Source: Streptomyces sp. V3I8 (GTDB taxonomy: Bacteria; Actinomycetota; Actinomycetes; Streptomycetales; Streptomycetaceae). From it: DNA of 64,000 nt. The stretch's first letter is position 1; each line of letters opens with the position of its first letter. The position numbers and the translations under genes are program-made. The DNA lies in assembly GCF_030817535.1 (NCBI RefSeq), contig NZ_JAUSZL010000002.1, forward strand, positions 7,068,001-7,132,000. Direction: 5' to 3'. Below are positions 8,687-16,529 of the stretch, in pieces. The notes beneath the pieces were generated by a model. That model was not told the DNA's origin, ran no database searches, and saw nothing but the letters and a program-made list of their open reading frames with translations.

Positions 8687-10303
8687 ATGGTGAGTGTTCA
8701 ATTGCCTCCCGGTGGCCGTGAAGTTCCCTACGCCCGCGTGCTGTTGCTGCCCGCCATAGCGATGGCCGCCGCGACCGGCGCCGCCGTCGCCCTGGTGGCG
8801 CAGCCGGCTCGGGCGGCCGTCATCTGGTGCGGTGCCGTCGCGACCCTGCTGGTGACCGCGACGGCGGCCGAAGCGGTCCGCCGCGGCCGTGTCGTCCGCG
8901 CGGCGCGGGCCGAGTTCGACCGCCGCACCGAAGCCATGCAACGACGCGTGTCCCTGCACGACGCCGAGATCGACCACCTGCGCGAGCATCTGCTGCCCAC
9001 GGTGCTGAAGGTGATGCGCGGCGGCCGTTCGCCCCAGGAAGCCGTCCGGCGGATCGTCGACGAGGACCCCGCCCAGCGGAACATCCCCCGCTCCCAGCGC
9101 GCGCTCCTGATCGAAGTGCTGGAGATCATCGACAACGAGGAACTCCAGCGCGAGGCCGCGCAGCGCTCGTTCGTCAACATCGCCCGCCGCGTCCAGGCGA
9201 TCGTCCACCAGCAGAACGTGGAACTGCGTGAGATGGAGGAGGACCACGGGCGCAACCCCGAGGTCTTCGACGACCTGCTGCGCATCGACCACGGCACCGC
9301 GCTGATCGGCCGCCTCGCCGACTCCATCGCCGTGCTCGGCGGCGGCCGCCCCGGCCGCCAGTGGCCCGCGCCGGTCCCGCTGTACAGCGCGCTGCGCGGC
9401 GCCATGTCCCGGATCCTGGAGTACCGGCGCATCGAGCTGCACTCCATCGCCAAGGTCGCCGTCAGCGGCATCCACGTCGAGCCGGTCATCCACGCCGCCG
9501 CCGAACTCCTCGACAACGCCACGCGCTACTCGCCGCCGCACACCAAGGTGCACGTCACCGCCGTCGAGGTGCAGACCGGCGTCGCCATCGAGATCGAGGA
9601 CGCCGGCGTCAGCCTCAGCGAGGAGGCCCGCCTGCGGGCCGAGGCGATGCTCGCGCGGGCCGCCGAGGGCCCCGACCTCAACCAGCTCGGTGAGGACCCG
9701 CGGCTCGGCCTCGCCGTCGTGGGCCGCCTCATGGACATGTACGACATGCAGGTCTCGCTGCGGCAGTCCGCCTACGGCGGTGTACGGGCCGTCCTCGTCG
9801 TCCCGCGCAAGCTGCTCACCGAGGAGGACGCGCCCGGTCTCGCCCACGGCATCGGCGCCGCGGCCGTGCCCCAGGTCGACTTCGACGGGGTCAAGGGCCC
9901 CGACCGCAAGGAGAAGAAGCGCCGTCCCACCACCGGGCCCCGTGTCCGCACCCCGGACGGCACGGCGGAGGACGACGACGTCCCCGAGGTCACCGAGTGG
10001 ACCGCGGGCGGACTGCCGCAGCGCCGCAGCCGTATGAAGGTCCCCTACAGCCAGCGGGTGAGGGAGGCCCGGGCCGCGGCCGCGGAGGCGGAGACCGCGC
10101 GCAAGGAAGGGCGTCCGGTCATCGACTGGACCCGGTCGTCCACGCAGGTGCCCAAGCCCAGGAAGAAGGAAGAGAAGGAACCCGGGCTGTGGGTCGAGGC
10201 GTTCATGGCCGGCCTCAAGGGCGGCGACGACCCGCAGCAGACGCCCGGAGCGACGAGCAGTCCGGCCCGTACGGAGGCCGACGACGAGGGGGACCCCAAG
10301 TGA
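8687..10303 (+). CDS. cvnA: Conservon protein CvnA (membrane sensor kinase-like)
   Basis: The protein has 538 residues. Two hydrophobic helices sit near the N-terminus (about 13-60). A long helical region and a HATPase domain follow, with an N-box-like ELLDNATRYSPP and a late glycine-containing box (EDPRLGLAVVGRLMDMYD). No H-box typical of an autophosphorylating kinase is evident. A basic, disordered tail of about 170 residues (KEKKRRPTTGPR...) ends the protein. In conservons CvnA is thought to sense a signal and control the GTPase CvnD. The stop overlaps the cvnB GTG by 4 bp. With a P450 as fifth gene, the locus resembles S. coelicolor cvn9/rar, recalled from memory. Confidence 0.92.
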   Translation: MVSVQLPPGGREVPYARVLLLPAIAMAAATGAAVALVAQPARAAVIWCGAVATLLVTATAAEAVRRGRVVRAARAEFDRRTEAMQRRVSLHDAEIDHLREHLLPTVLKVMRGGRSPQEAVRRIVDEDPAQRNIPRSQRALLIEVLEIIDNEELQREAAQRSFVNIARRVQAIVHQQNVELREMEEDHGRNPEVFDDLLRIDHGTALIGRLADSIAVLGGGRPGRQWPAPVPLYSALRGAMSRILEYRRIELHSIAKVAVSGIHVEPVIHAAAELLDNATRYSPPHTKVHVTAVEVQTGVAIEIEDAGVSLSEEARLRAEAMLARAAEGPDLNQLGEDPRLGLAVVGRLMDMYDMQVSLRQSAYGGVRAVLVVPRKLLTEEDAPGLAHGIGAAAVPQVDFDGVKGPDRKEKKRRPTTGPRVRTPDGTAEDDDVPEVTEWTAGGLPQRRSRMKVPYSQRVREARAAAAEAETARKEGRPVIDWTRSSTQVPKPRKKEEKEPGLWVEAFMAGLKGGDDPQQTPGATSSPARTEADDEGDPK

Positions 10304-10707
10304 TCCAGCAGCGCGCCAATTTCGACTGGATGCTCAAGGAGCTGTCCGACGGGGTGTACGGGACCCGGCAGGTCGTCGTGCTCTCCGCGGACGGTCTGCG
10401 CATCGCCCGGTACGGCGGCGACCCCGACGCCGCCGACCGCATCGCCGCCGCCTGCGCCGGCCTGCAGAGCCTCGCCGGGGCCGTCGCCACCGAGATCCCC
10501 GACACCGACGGCAAGATGCGCATGGTGATCATCGAGATGGAGGGCGGCTACTTCTACATGATGGCCGCGGGGCCCAACGCCTACCTCGCGGTACTGGCGG
10601 AGGCCCATGTCGACGCCGGACTCATGAGCGCCCGGATGCGTGACCTCGTCGTCCGCATCGGTGCGCACCTCACGAGTCCGCCCCGGCGGAACGGGCAGAC
10701 CGTATGA
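10300..10707 (+). CDS. cvnB: Conservon protein CvnB (roadblock/LC7)
   Basis: The protein has 135 residues from the GTG that overlaps the cvnA stop. It has a roadblock/LC7 fold: N-terminal FDWMLKELSDGVYGTRQVVVLSADGLRIARYGGD, then ADRIAAACAGLQSLAGAV and FYMMAAGPNAYLAVLAE. Roadblock proteins act as regulators or activating partners of small GTPases, as MglB does for MglA, so it probably controls CvnD. The ATGA overlap with cvnC shows a tightly coupled operon. Confidence 0.94.
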   Translation: MIQQRANFDWMLKELSDGVYGTRQVVVLSADGLRIARYGGDPDAADRIAAACAGLQSLAGAVATEIPDTDGKMRMVIIEMEGGYFYMMAAGPNAYLAVLAEAHVDAGLMSARMRDLVVRIGAHLTSPPRRNGQTV

Positions 10708-11138
10708 GTCCACCGCAACGACGCCGACGCGTCCCCAAGGCGGCGCCGCGGCAGGAGAAACCCGCCCCGCTCCCGGCCGAGGCCGGGAAGGAGGACGGCC
10801 CGGGACGGACGCGCGATCTGGAGCGGCTGTACGTCGTCACCGGCCAGGCCGCGGGCGGCGACCGCGCCGAACTCGACCTGGTCACCCTGATCGTGGCGTG
10901 TGCCGACGCCCCGCCCACCGCCCAGCCGGAGCAGCTGGCGCTGCTCCGGCTCTGCCGGGCCCCCATGTCCGTGGCCGAGGTCTCGGCCTATCTCCATCTG
11001 CCGTTCAGCGTGGTGACCGTACTGCTGACCGAGCTGCTGACGGCTGAACTGGTACAGGCGCGCGTTCCGATCGTCCGCTCGGAACTGCCCGACCGTTCCC
11101 TCCTCGAAGCGGTGATGCATGGACTTCAAAAGCTCTGA
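10704..11138 (+). CDS. cvnC: Conservon protein CvnC (DUF742)
   Basis: The protein has 144 residues with a basic N-terminus followed by the DUF742 winged-helix-like core: RLYVVTGQAAGGDRAELDLVTLIVACAD, LALLRLCRAPMSVAEVSAYLHLPFSVVTVLLTELL. The fold resembles a DNA-binding helix-turn-helix, but in conservons the protein behaves as part of a membrane-associated complex. It overlaps cvnB by 4 bp and cvnD by 20 bp. Confidence 0.93.
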   Translation: MSPPQRRRRVPKAAPRQEKPAPLPAEAGKEDGPGRTRDLERLYVVTGQAAGGDRAELDLVTLIVACADAPPTAQPEQLALLRLCRAPMSVAEVSAYLHLPFSVVTVLLTELLTAELVQARVPIVRSELPDRSLLEAVMHGLQKL

Positions 11139-11739
11139 GACCGTCCCGGGACCTCGCGCCGAGGACCACCTCCCGCACACGGCGACCGCCGCGGTGAAGA
11201 TCGTGATCGTGGGCGGTTTCGGGGTCGGAAAGACGACCATGGTCGGTTCCGTCAGCGAGATCAGGCCGCTGACCACCGAAGAGACCATGACGCAGGCCGG
11301 CATCGGTGTCGACGACAACTACGGCTCCGACACGAAGACGGCCACCACCGTCGCCATGGACTTCGGCCGCATCAGCATCACCGAACAGCTGGTGCTGTAC
11401 CTGTTCGGCACCCCCGGCCAGGAGCGCTTCTGGTTCCTGTGGAACGGCCTGTTCGAGGGTGCGCTGGGCGCGGTCGTCCTGGTTGACACCCGGCGCCTGG
11501 AGGTCAGCTTCGACGTCATCGGACGCCTGGAGGAGCGCGGCGTGCCGTTCGTCGTCGCCGTCAACGACTTCCCGGACGGACCCCACTACCCCATGGACGA
11601 CCTGCGGGCGGCGCTCGACCTGTCCGAGGAGATCCCCATGGTGAAGTGCGACGCGCGCCGCCGGGCCTCCAGCCGGGACGTCCTGATGACGCTGATGCGC
11701 TTCCTGCACTCGATCGCCATGGCGCAGGCGTCGGCCTGA
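11119..11739 (+). CDS. cvnD: Conservon protein CvnD (small Ras-like GTPase)
   Basis: The protein has 206 residues. The P-loop GGFGVGKTT lies at 32-40, a switch-2 motif FGTPGQERFWFLW contains the DxxG-equivalent glycine, and VAVNDFPD occupies the place of NKxD. It is a prokaryotic Ras/Rab-like GTPase acting as the output switch of the conservon, with CvnB as a likely regulator. The ATG lies inside the end of cvnC (20-bp overlap), implying coupled translation. A 126-bp gap then leads to the P450. Confidence 0.94.
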   Translation: MDFKSSETVPGPRAEDHLPHTATAAVKIVIVGGFGVGKTTMVGSVSEIRPLTTEETMTQAGIGVDDNYGSDTKTATTVAMDFGRISITEQLVLYLFGTPGQERFWFLWNGLFEGALGAVVLVDTRRLEVSFDVIGRLEERGVPFVVAVNDFPDGPHYPMDDLRAALDLSEEIPMVKCDARRRASSRDVLMTLMRFLHSIAMAQASA

Positions 11740-11865
11740 TCCCGCCGGGCCGCCGACGGCCGCGGTCGCGTACGCGAACTCGGCCCGCCCGACGGCCCAC
11801 GCACCGCACGACCCCGGCTCGACCCCGACCGAAGACACCGCAACCCCGCCCCGAAAGCGATCACC

Positions 11866-13347
11866 GTGACGCCTGAATCCCCCTTCCCCACCGGCACGGA
11901 CGACCTCATGACCGGGCCGCCGCCGAGCTGTCCCGCCCATGGCACCGGCCCCGGCGGACTGCGCCGCCTGTACGGACCCGAGGCGCAGGACCTGGCGGCC
12001 CTGTACGAGAAGCTGCGCGCCGAGCACGGCTCCGTGGCACCCGTGCTGCTGCACGACGACGTGCCCATCTGGCTGGTCCTCGGACACGGCGAGAACCTCC
12101 ACATGGTCAGCAACCCGTCGGTCTACACCCGCGACAGCCGCATCTGGACCGCCCTGCTGGACGGCACGGCGAGCGCCGACCACCCGCTGATGCCGCTCAT
12201 CACCTGGCAGCCGATCTGCTCCCACGCCGAGGGCGACGAGCACCAGCGGCTGCGCGGCGCGGTCATGGGCGCCATGTCGACCATCAACTCCCGCGACCTG
12301 CGCCGCCACATCAACCACTGGACCCAGGAGCTGGTGAACCAGTTCTGCCGGCGCGGCAGCGCCGACCTGGTCTCGCAGTTCGCCGAGCACCTGCCGATGG
12401 CCGTGCTGTGCGAGATCCTCGGCATGCCCGAGGAGTACGACGACAAGATGGTGCAGGCCACCCGCGACCTGCTCAAGGGCACCGAGACCGCGATCGCCAG
12501 CAACGAGTACGTGATGAGCGTGCTGATGCGGCTGACGGTCCGCCGCCGTGCCGAACCCGCCGAGGACTTCACCAGCCATCTGCTCGGCCACCCGGCCGGA
12601 CTCACCGACGAAGAGGTGGGCCAGCACCTGCGGCTCGTCCTCCTCGCCGCGTACGAGGCCACCGCGAACCTCCTCGCCAACGTGCTGCGGGTGGTCCTCA
12701 CCGATCCGGGCTTCCGCGCCCAGCTCAACGGCGGGCAGATGACGGTGCCGCAGGCGGTGGAACAGTCCCTGTGGAACGAGCCGCCGTTCAGCAACGTCCT
12801 CGGCTACTTCGCCAAGCAGGACACGGAACTGGGCGGGCAGCGCATCCGCAAGGGTGACGGACTGCTCTTCGGGATGGCGGCGGGCAACGTCGACCCGCAC
12901 GTCCGCCCGGACCTCAAGGCGAACATGAAGGGCAACCGCTCGCACCTCGCCTTCGGCGGCGGCCCGCACGAGTGCCCCGGCCAGGACATCGGCCGTGCCA
13001 TCGCCGACGTCGGCGTGGACGCGCTCCTCAAGCGGCTCCCGGACGTGCAGCTCGGTGTCGACGAGGCCGAGCTGACGCGGACCTCGTCGATCTCCTCGCG
13101 CCACCTGGTGGAACTGCCGGTGGTGTTCGCGCCGGCGTCGCCGCAGGACGTCATGGACCGGCCGGGCGTCGCCGAGGTGCCGCGCCCGCGTCCGGACTGG
13201 GACCTCTCGGACCCGTCGGCGGACGGCATCCTCGTGCCGCGTCCCACGATCGACCTGCCGGAGACGCCGGCCGCCGGTCCGGACGCCGAGCCGGGACACC
13301 GGCTCGGCGCCTGGCAGCGGTTCGTGCGCTGGTGGCGGGGTTACTGA
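11866..13347 (+). CDS. cvnE: Conservon cytochrome P450 (CYP157-like, no EXXR motif)
   Basis: The 493-residue P450 starts at GTG. The heme-binding loop is FGGGPHECPGQD with the axial Cys at about residue 370. The I-helix segment is LLAAYEATANLL. At the K-helix, where almost all P450s have EXXR, the sequence is EQSLW (299-303), so the Arg is missing. The CYP157 family of Streptomyces is known for exactly this, and its genes sit in conservons. A Pro/Asp-rich tail of about 70 residues extends beyond the usual P450 core. Substrate unknown. The stop overlaps the convergent pseudouridine synthase by 7 bp. Confidence 0.9.
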   Translation: MTPESPFPTGTDDLMTGPPPSCPAHGTGPGGLRRLYGPEAQDLAALYEKLRAEHGSVAPVLLHDDVPIWLVLGHGENLHMVSNPSVYTRDSRIWTALLDGTASADHPLMPLITWQPICSHAEGDEHQRLRGAVMGAMSTINSRDLRRHINHWTQELVNQFCRRGSADLVSQFAEHLPMAVLCEILGMPEEYDDKMVQATRDLLKGTETAIASNEYVMSVLMRLTVRRRAEPAEDFTSHLLGHPAGLTDEEVGQHLRLVLLAAYEATANLLANVLRVVLTDPGFRAQLNGGQMTVPQAVEQSLWNEPPFSNVLGYFAKQDTELGGQRIRKGDGLLFGMAAGNVDPHVRPDLKANMKGNRSHLAFGGGPHECPGQDIGRAIADVGVDALLKRLPDVQLGVDEAELTRTSSISSRHLVELPVVFAPASPQDVMDRPGVAEVPRPRPDWDLSDPSADGILVPRPTIDLPETPAAGPDAEPGHRLGAWQRFVRWWRGY

Positions 13348-14321
13348 GCCCGTCCGCCGACGGCCCCGTCACCGTCCCGGTCACCGGCCCACTCGTCGTG
13401 GGCGGACCAGGCCCGCAGGGTCCGTCCGCTGCTGAACGCGTGCCGGTGCCCGGTGACCGGGTCGGTGAACTCCAGCGCCCGCGCCAGCAGTTGCAGCGGG
13501 CGCCGGAAGTCACCGGCCGGCACGGGGCCGGTGACCACCGGGTACAGCGGGTCGCCGAGGATCGGCACGCCCAAGGCGCACATGTGCACCCGCAGCTGAT
13601 GGGTCTGGCCGGTCCGGGGGAGCAGCCGGTAGCGGGCCAGGCCGCCTCGGTGCTCCGCCCGCTCGATCCGGGTCACGGCGTTCGGCTCGCCCGGCACCTG
13701 CCGGGCGGCGAGCACCCCGCGCTCCTTGAGGATCCGGCTGCGGACGGTACGGGGCAGGTCCAGGTCCGCCGCGTACGGAGCGACGGCCTCGTACTCCTTG
13801 TGCACGAGCCGGTCGCGGAACAGCGTCTGGTACGCGCCCCGTTCCTCGGGCCGCACCGTGAACAGCACGAGCCCGGCGGTGAGCCGGTCGAGCCGGTGGG
13901 CCGCCCCGAGCGCGGGCAGTCCCAGCTCCCGCCGCAGCCGCGCGAGAACCGTCTCGGTGACATGGCTGCCCCGGGGTGTCGTCGCGATGAAGTGCGGTTT
14001 GTCGGCCACCACGATGTGCTCGTCGCGGTACACGACCTCGACGGGGAACGGCACCCGCTCCTCGGCGGGCAGCTCCCGGTGGAACCAGACGAACATGCCG
14101 GGCAGGTACGCCGTGTCCGGTGTCACGGCCCGCCCGTCGGCCCCCACGACCCCTCCCGCGGCGAACATCTCCTCGACGGCCGCGGCCCGGGACGCGAGCC
14201 GCTCGCGCAGGTACTCCCGCACGGTGCCCCACTCCCCGCCGGCCGGCAACCGTATCCGTACGGCATCGACCCCGTCCCGCTGGGGCAGGGGAGACTCCGG
14301 AACCACCTTTTTCCGCCGCAC
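13341..14321 (-). CDS. RluA-family pseudouridine synthase
   Basis: The protein has 326 residues on the minus strand. An S4-like N-terminal part (VREYLRERLASRAAAVEEMFAAGGVV) is followed by the catalytic domain with AAHRLDRLTAGLVLF, whose Asp in HRLDRLTAG is the expected nucleophile. Later segments are RTGQTHQLRVHMCALGVPILGDPLYP and a C-terminal LEFTDPVTG. Such enzymes isomerise specific uridines in rRNA or tRNA; the target cannot be told. It ends convergently with the P450, with overlapping stop regions, and lies 36 bp from the siderophore-interacting gene. Confidence 0.92.
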   Translation of the reverse strand: MRRKKVVPESPLPQRDGVDAVRIRLPAGGEWGTVREYLRERLASRAAAVEEMFAAGGVVGADGRAVTPDTAYLPGMFVWFHRELPAEERVPFPVEVVYRDEHIVVADKPHFIATTPRGSHVTETVLARLRRELGLPALGAAHRLDRLTAGLVLFTVRPEERGAYQTLFRDRLVHKEYEAVAPYAADLDLPRTVRSRILKERGVLAARQVPGEPNAVTRIERAEHRGGLARYRLLPRTGQTHQLRVHMCALGVPILGDPLYPVVTGPVPAGDFRRPLQLLARALEFTDPVTGHRHAFSSGRTLRAWSAHDEWAGDRDGDGAVGGRAQ

Positions 14322-14357
14322 CGCACAAGCGTACGCAGTGCCGCAGGCCGAGGCAGG

Positions 14358-15203
14358 TCAGGCCGCAGGGGGCGCAGCCTCCTGTTCGGCCTCGACCTGC
14401 GCGTTCCACTCCCGCTTCGCGGCCTGCCACCCGTCCTCGTTGTGCCCCAGCCGCCAGTAACCGGAGATGGACAGGTCCTCCCGGGCCACCTCGTGCTCGA
14501 CCCGCAGCAGCCGGCGCAGCTCCTTCACGAACCCCGCCTCGCCGTGCACGAACGCGTGCACCCGGCCCGCCGGGAACTCCAGCGCCCGTACGGCGGCCAC
14601 CAGCGCCTCGCCGACCGGCCGGTCACCGCGGTGCAGCCAGACGACCTGCACGTCGGAGTCGATCTTCTGCTCCTCCTCGGGGCCGGAGACCTCCACGAAG
14701 GCATGCACCCGGGCGCCGTCGGGCAGGGCCTCCAGCGCGGCGGCGATGGCGGGCAGCGCGCTCTCGTCACCGGCCAGCAGGTGCCAGTCGGCCGCCGCGT
14801 CGGGCGCGTACGCCCCGCCCGGGCCGAGGAACCGGACGAGCTCGCCCGCCCGGACGCGGGCGGCCCACGGCCCGGCGAGTCCCTCGTCGCCGTGCACCAC
14901 GAAGTCGAGGGTCAGCTCGCGCTCCTCGGGGTCCCAGGCCCGCACGGTGTACGTGCGCGTCACGGGCCACTGCTCGCGCGGGAACTCCTCGCGGATGCGC
15001 GTCATGTCGAAGGGCTCGGGATACGTCACGCCCTCGGCGCCGAACAGCAGTTTAACGTAGTGGTCGGTGCTGGTGCCCGCCGTGAACTCGGCGAGTCCGT
15101 CACCACCGAGGACCACGCGCTGCATGTGGGGGGTCAGCCGCTCGGTGCGGACGACCCGCGCGGAGTGCGGCTTGGGAGCCCTGCGGGCCGGACGCTCTGC
15201 CAT
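14358..15203 (-). CDS. Siderophore-interacting protein (ferric-siderophore reductase)
   Basis: The protein has 281 residues starting MAERPARRAPKPHSARVV. The N-terminal FAD-binding barrel contains RVVLGGDGLAEFTAGTSTDHYVKLLFG and RTYTVRAWDPEERELTLDFVVHGDEGLAGPWA. The C-terminal SIP domain begins LLAGDESALPAIAAALEALP. The ATG is preceded by AGGAGG at good spacing. Proteins of this family (ViuB/SIP) reduce Fe(III)-siderophores in the cytoplasm to release iron. Expression is probably iron-repressed through the box at 15222-15240. Confidence 0.93.
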   Translation of the reverse strand: MAERPARRAPKPHSARVVRTERLTPHMQRVVLGGDGLAEFTAGTSTDHYVKLLFGAEGVTYPEPFDMTRIREEFPREQWPVTRTYTVRAWDPEERELTLDFVVHGDEGLAGPWAARVRAGELVRFLGPGGAYAPDAAADWHLLAGDESALPAIAAALEALPDGARVHAFVEVSGPEEEQKIDSDVQVVWLHRGDRPVGEALVAAVRALEFPAGRVHAFVHGEAGFVKELRRLLRVEHEVAREDLSISGYWRLGHNEDGWQAAKREWNAQVEAEQEAAPPAA

Positions 15204-15221
15204 AACGGCCTCCTGGATAAG

Positions 15222-15240
15222 TTCGCTAAGGCTTACCTAA
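15222..15240 (-). promoter_or_regulatory. Iron box (DmdR1/IdeR-type operator)
   Basis: Read on the minus strand the site is TTAGGTAAGCCTTAGCGAA. By eye it matches about 14 of 19 positions of the actinobacterial iron-box palindrome TTAGGTTAGGCTAACCTAA. It lies about 20 bp upstream of the siderophore-interacting gene, overlapping its presumed promoter, so iron-loaded repressor would block transcription. The match is stronger in the distal half. Confidence 0.75.
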
Positions 15241-15283
15241 GCTAGCACCTCTGCCCGGGCGGCACTCCTCGAACACGCGATCC

Positions 15284-16264
15284 TCAGCCCTCGTTCCAGT
15301 GTCCCTCCGGCCCGCCCCGTACCGCCAGTGTCGACAGCAGCCGCTTCAGCGAACCGCCGAGGCCCCAGCGCGCCGCGAGCGCGTCGAGAGCCGCCGGGTC
15401 GCGCGGCGTGTGCGGCAGAGCGGTGTCCACCTGCGGCAGGGGCACGTCACCGGCCACCTTGACGACCTTCGGCGCGACGGAGACGTACGGCCGCGACTCG
15501 TCCAGGCGCTTGCGCCGCGAGGGCGTCAGCCCCGCCTTCGGGTCGTCCACCGCCGCCATGATCCCGGCCAGGTCCCCGAATTCCGCCAGCAGTTTGGCGG
15601 CCGTCTTCTCGCCGATGCCCGGCACGCCCGGCAGCCCGTCGCTCGGGTCGCCGCGCAGCAGCGCGAGATCCGCGTACCCGGGCCCGTCGACGCCGTACCT
15701 CTCGCGCAGCCACGCCTCGTCCGTGACCTGCAGCGTGCCGACGCCCTTGAGGGGGTACAGCACGCGCACCCCCCTCGCGTCGTCCACCAGTTGGTACAGG
15801 TCGCGGTCGCCGGTGACGATGTCGACCGGGCCCGTGGCACGGCCGGCGAACGTCCCGATCACGTCGTCCGCCTCGTACCCCGCCACGCCCACGCGCGTGA
15901 TGCCCAGCGCGTCCAGGACCTCTTCGATGACCGGCACCTGCGACGACAGGGTGTCCGGCACCTCTTCCTCGTCCGGCCCGCTCCCGGTCCGCGCGGCCAC
16001 GCGGTGCGCCTTGTAGGAGGGGATCAGGTCGACCCGCCACTGCGGCCGCCAGTCCGCGTCCATGCACGCGACCAGGTCGTCGGGCCGGTGGTCCCGTACC
16101 AGCCGGTCGATGAACTCGAGCAGACCGCGCACCGCGTTCACCGGGGTGCCGTCCGGGGCCTTCACGGATTCCGGCACCCCGAAATAGGCCCGGAAGTACA
16201 GGGAGGCGGTGTCGAGAAGCATGGTTCGCCGAGGCTGCTGAGTCTGCTGCGTCACGTCCCGCAT
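15284..16264 (-). CDS. 5'-3' exonuclease (FEN/PIN-like family)
   Basis: The protein has about 326 residues if started at MRDVTQQTQQPRRTMLLDTASLYFRAYFGVPESV; ATG 16267 and GTG 16255 are also possible. The open frame runs further upstream, but that part is non-conserved leader. Acidic metal-binding positions appear in MLLDTASLYFRAY, DLVACMDADWRPQWR, GVAGYEADDVIGTFA and VDIVTGDRDLYQLVDD. A helix-hairpin-helix follows (GLPGVPGIGEKTAAKLLAEFG). It resembles the 5'-nuclease domain of DNA polymerase I as a stand-alone protein, acting on flap or RNA-primer structures. It is divergent from the ABC transporter. Confidence 0.9.
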   Translation of the reverse strand: MRDVTQQTQQPRRTMLLDTASLYFRAYFGVPESVKAPDGTPVNAVRGLLEFIDRLVRDHRPDDLVACMDADWRPQWRVDLIPSYKAHRVAARTGSGPDEEEVPDTLSSQVPVIEEVLDALGITRVGVAGYEADDVIGTFAGRATGPVDIVTGDRDLYQLVDDARGVRVLYPLKGVGTLQVTDEAWLRERYGVDGPGYADLALLRGDPSDGLPGVPGIGEKTAAKLLAEFGDLAGIMAAVDDPKAGLTPSRRKRLDESRPYVSVAPKVVKVAGDVPLPQVDTALPHTPRDPAALDALAARWGLGGSLKRLLSTLAVRGGPEGHWNEG

Positions 16265-16327
16265 CATGCCGTACGCCACCGACAGCCACCCTCCGATGCC
16301 CAAGCGGCGAAGGCGAGTTCCACAACT

Positions 16328-16440
16328 GGCGGGAACCAAACCCGATGTGACCTGGAACACGGTCGGGTTTGGGCCATCCGTATCGGGGCAGGTGCGCGGC
16401 CGGAGCGAACCCGGTCGCCTTTTCAACCACATAGGCGTGT
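16328..16440 (+). promoter_or_regulatory. Structured 5' leader of the osmoprotectant transporter; candidate riboswitch
   Basis: The 262-bp gap before the transporter contains a perfect stem AAACCCGA (16338-16345) / TCGGGTTT (16363-16370). A second stem, CGCCT / AGGCG, flanks an AACCACAT loop (16417-16436). The AACCACATAGGCGT segment preceded by GAACCCG resembles the 3' half of the ydaO/yuaA c-di-AMP riboswitch (CGAACCCG then AACCUCGUAGGCGU), but the spacing is larger than in the classical motif and the 5' half is not clearly recognisable. A terminator-like hairpin follows. Structured leader: likely. Riboswitch identity: tentative. Confidence 0.4.
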
Positions 16441-16476
16441 ACGGACCGGATGAGCGGGCGGACCCCGCATCGCTCC

Positions 16477-16510
16477 ACGGCCCGCCGGCGGGGGAGGCGG
16501 GCCGTCTTCG
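16477..16510 (+). terminator. Terminator-like hairpin in the transporter leader
   Basis: Perfect 10-bp stem ACGGCCCGCC / GGCGGGCCGT (16477-16486 and 16496-16505) with a 9-nt loop, then CTTCGTTC. It lies 25 bp before the GTG of the ATPase gene, inside the leader, so it would act as an attenuator or as a block on ribosome access rather than as an operon end. Confidence 0.5.
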
Positions 16511-16529
16511 TTCTACCGGAGAGGTACTC

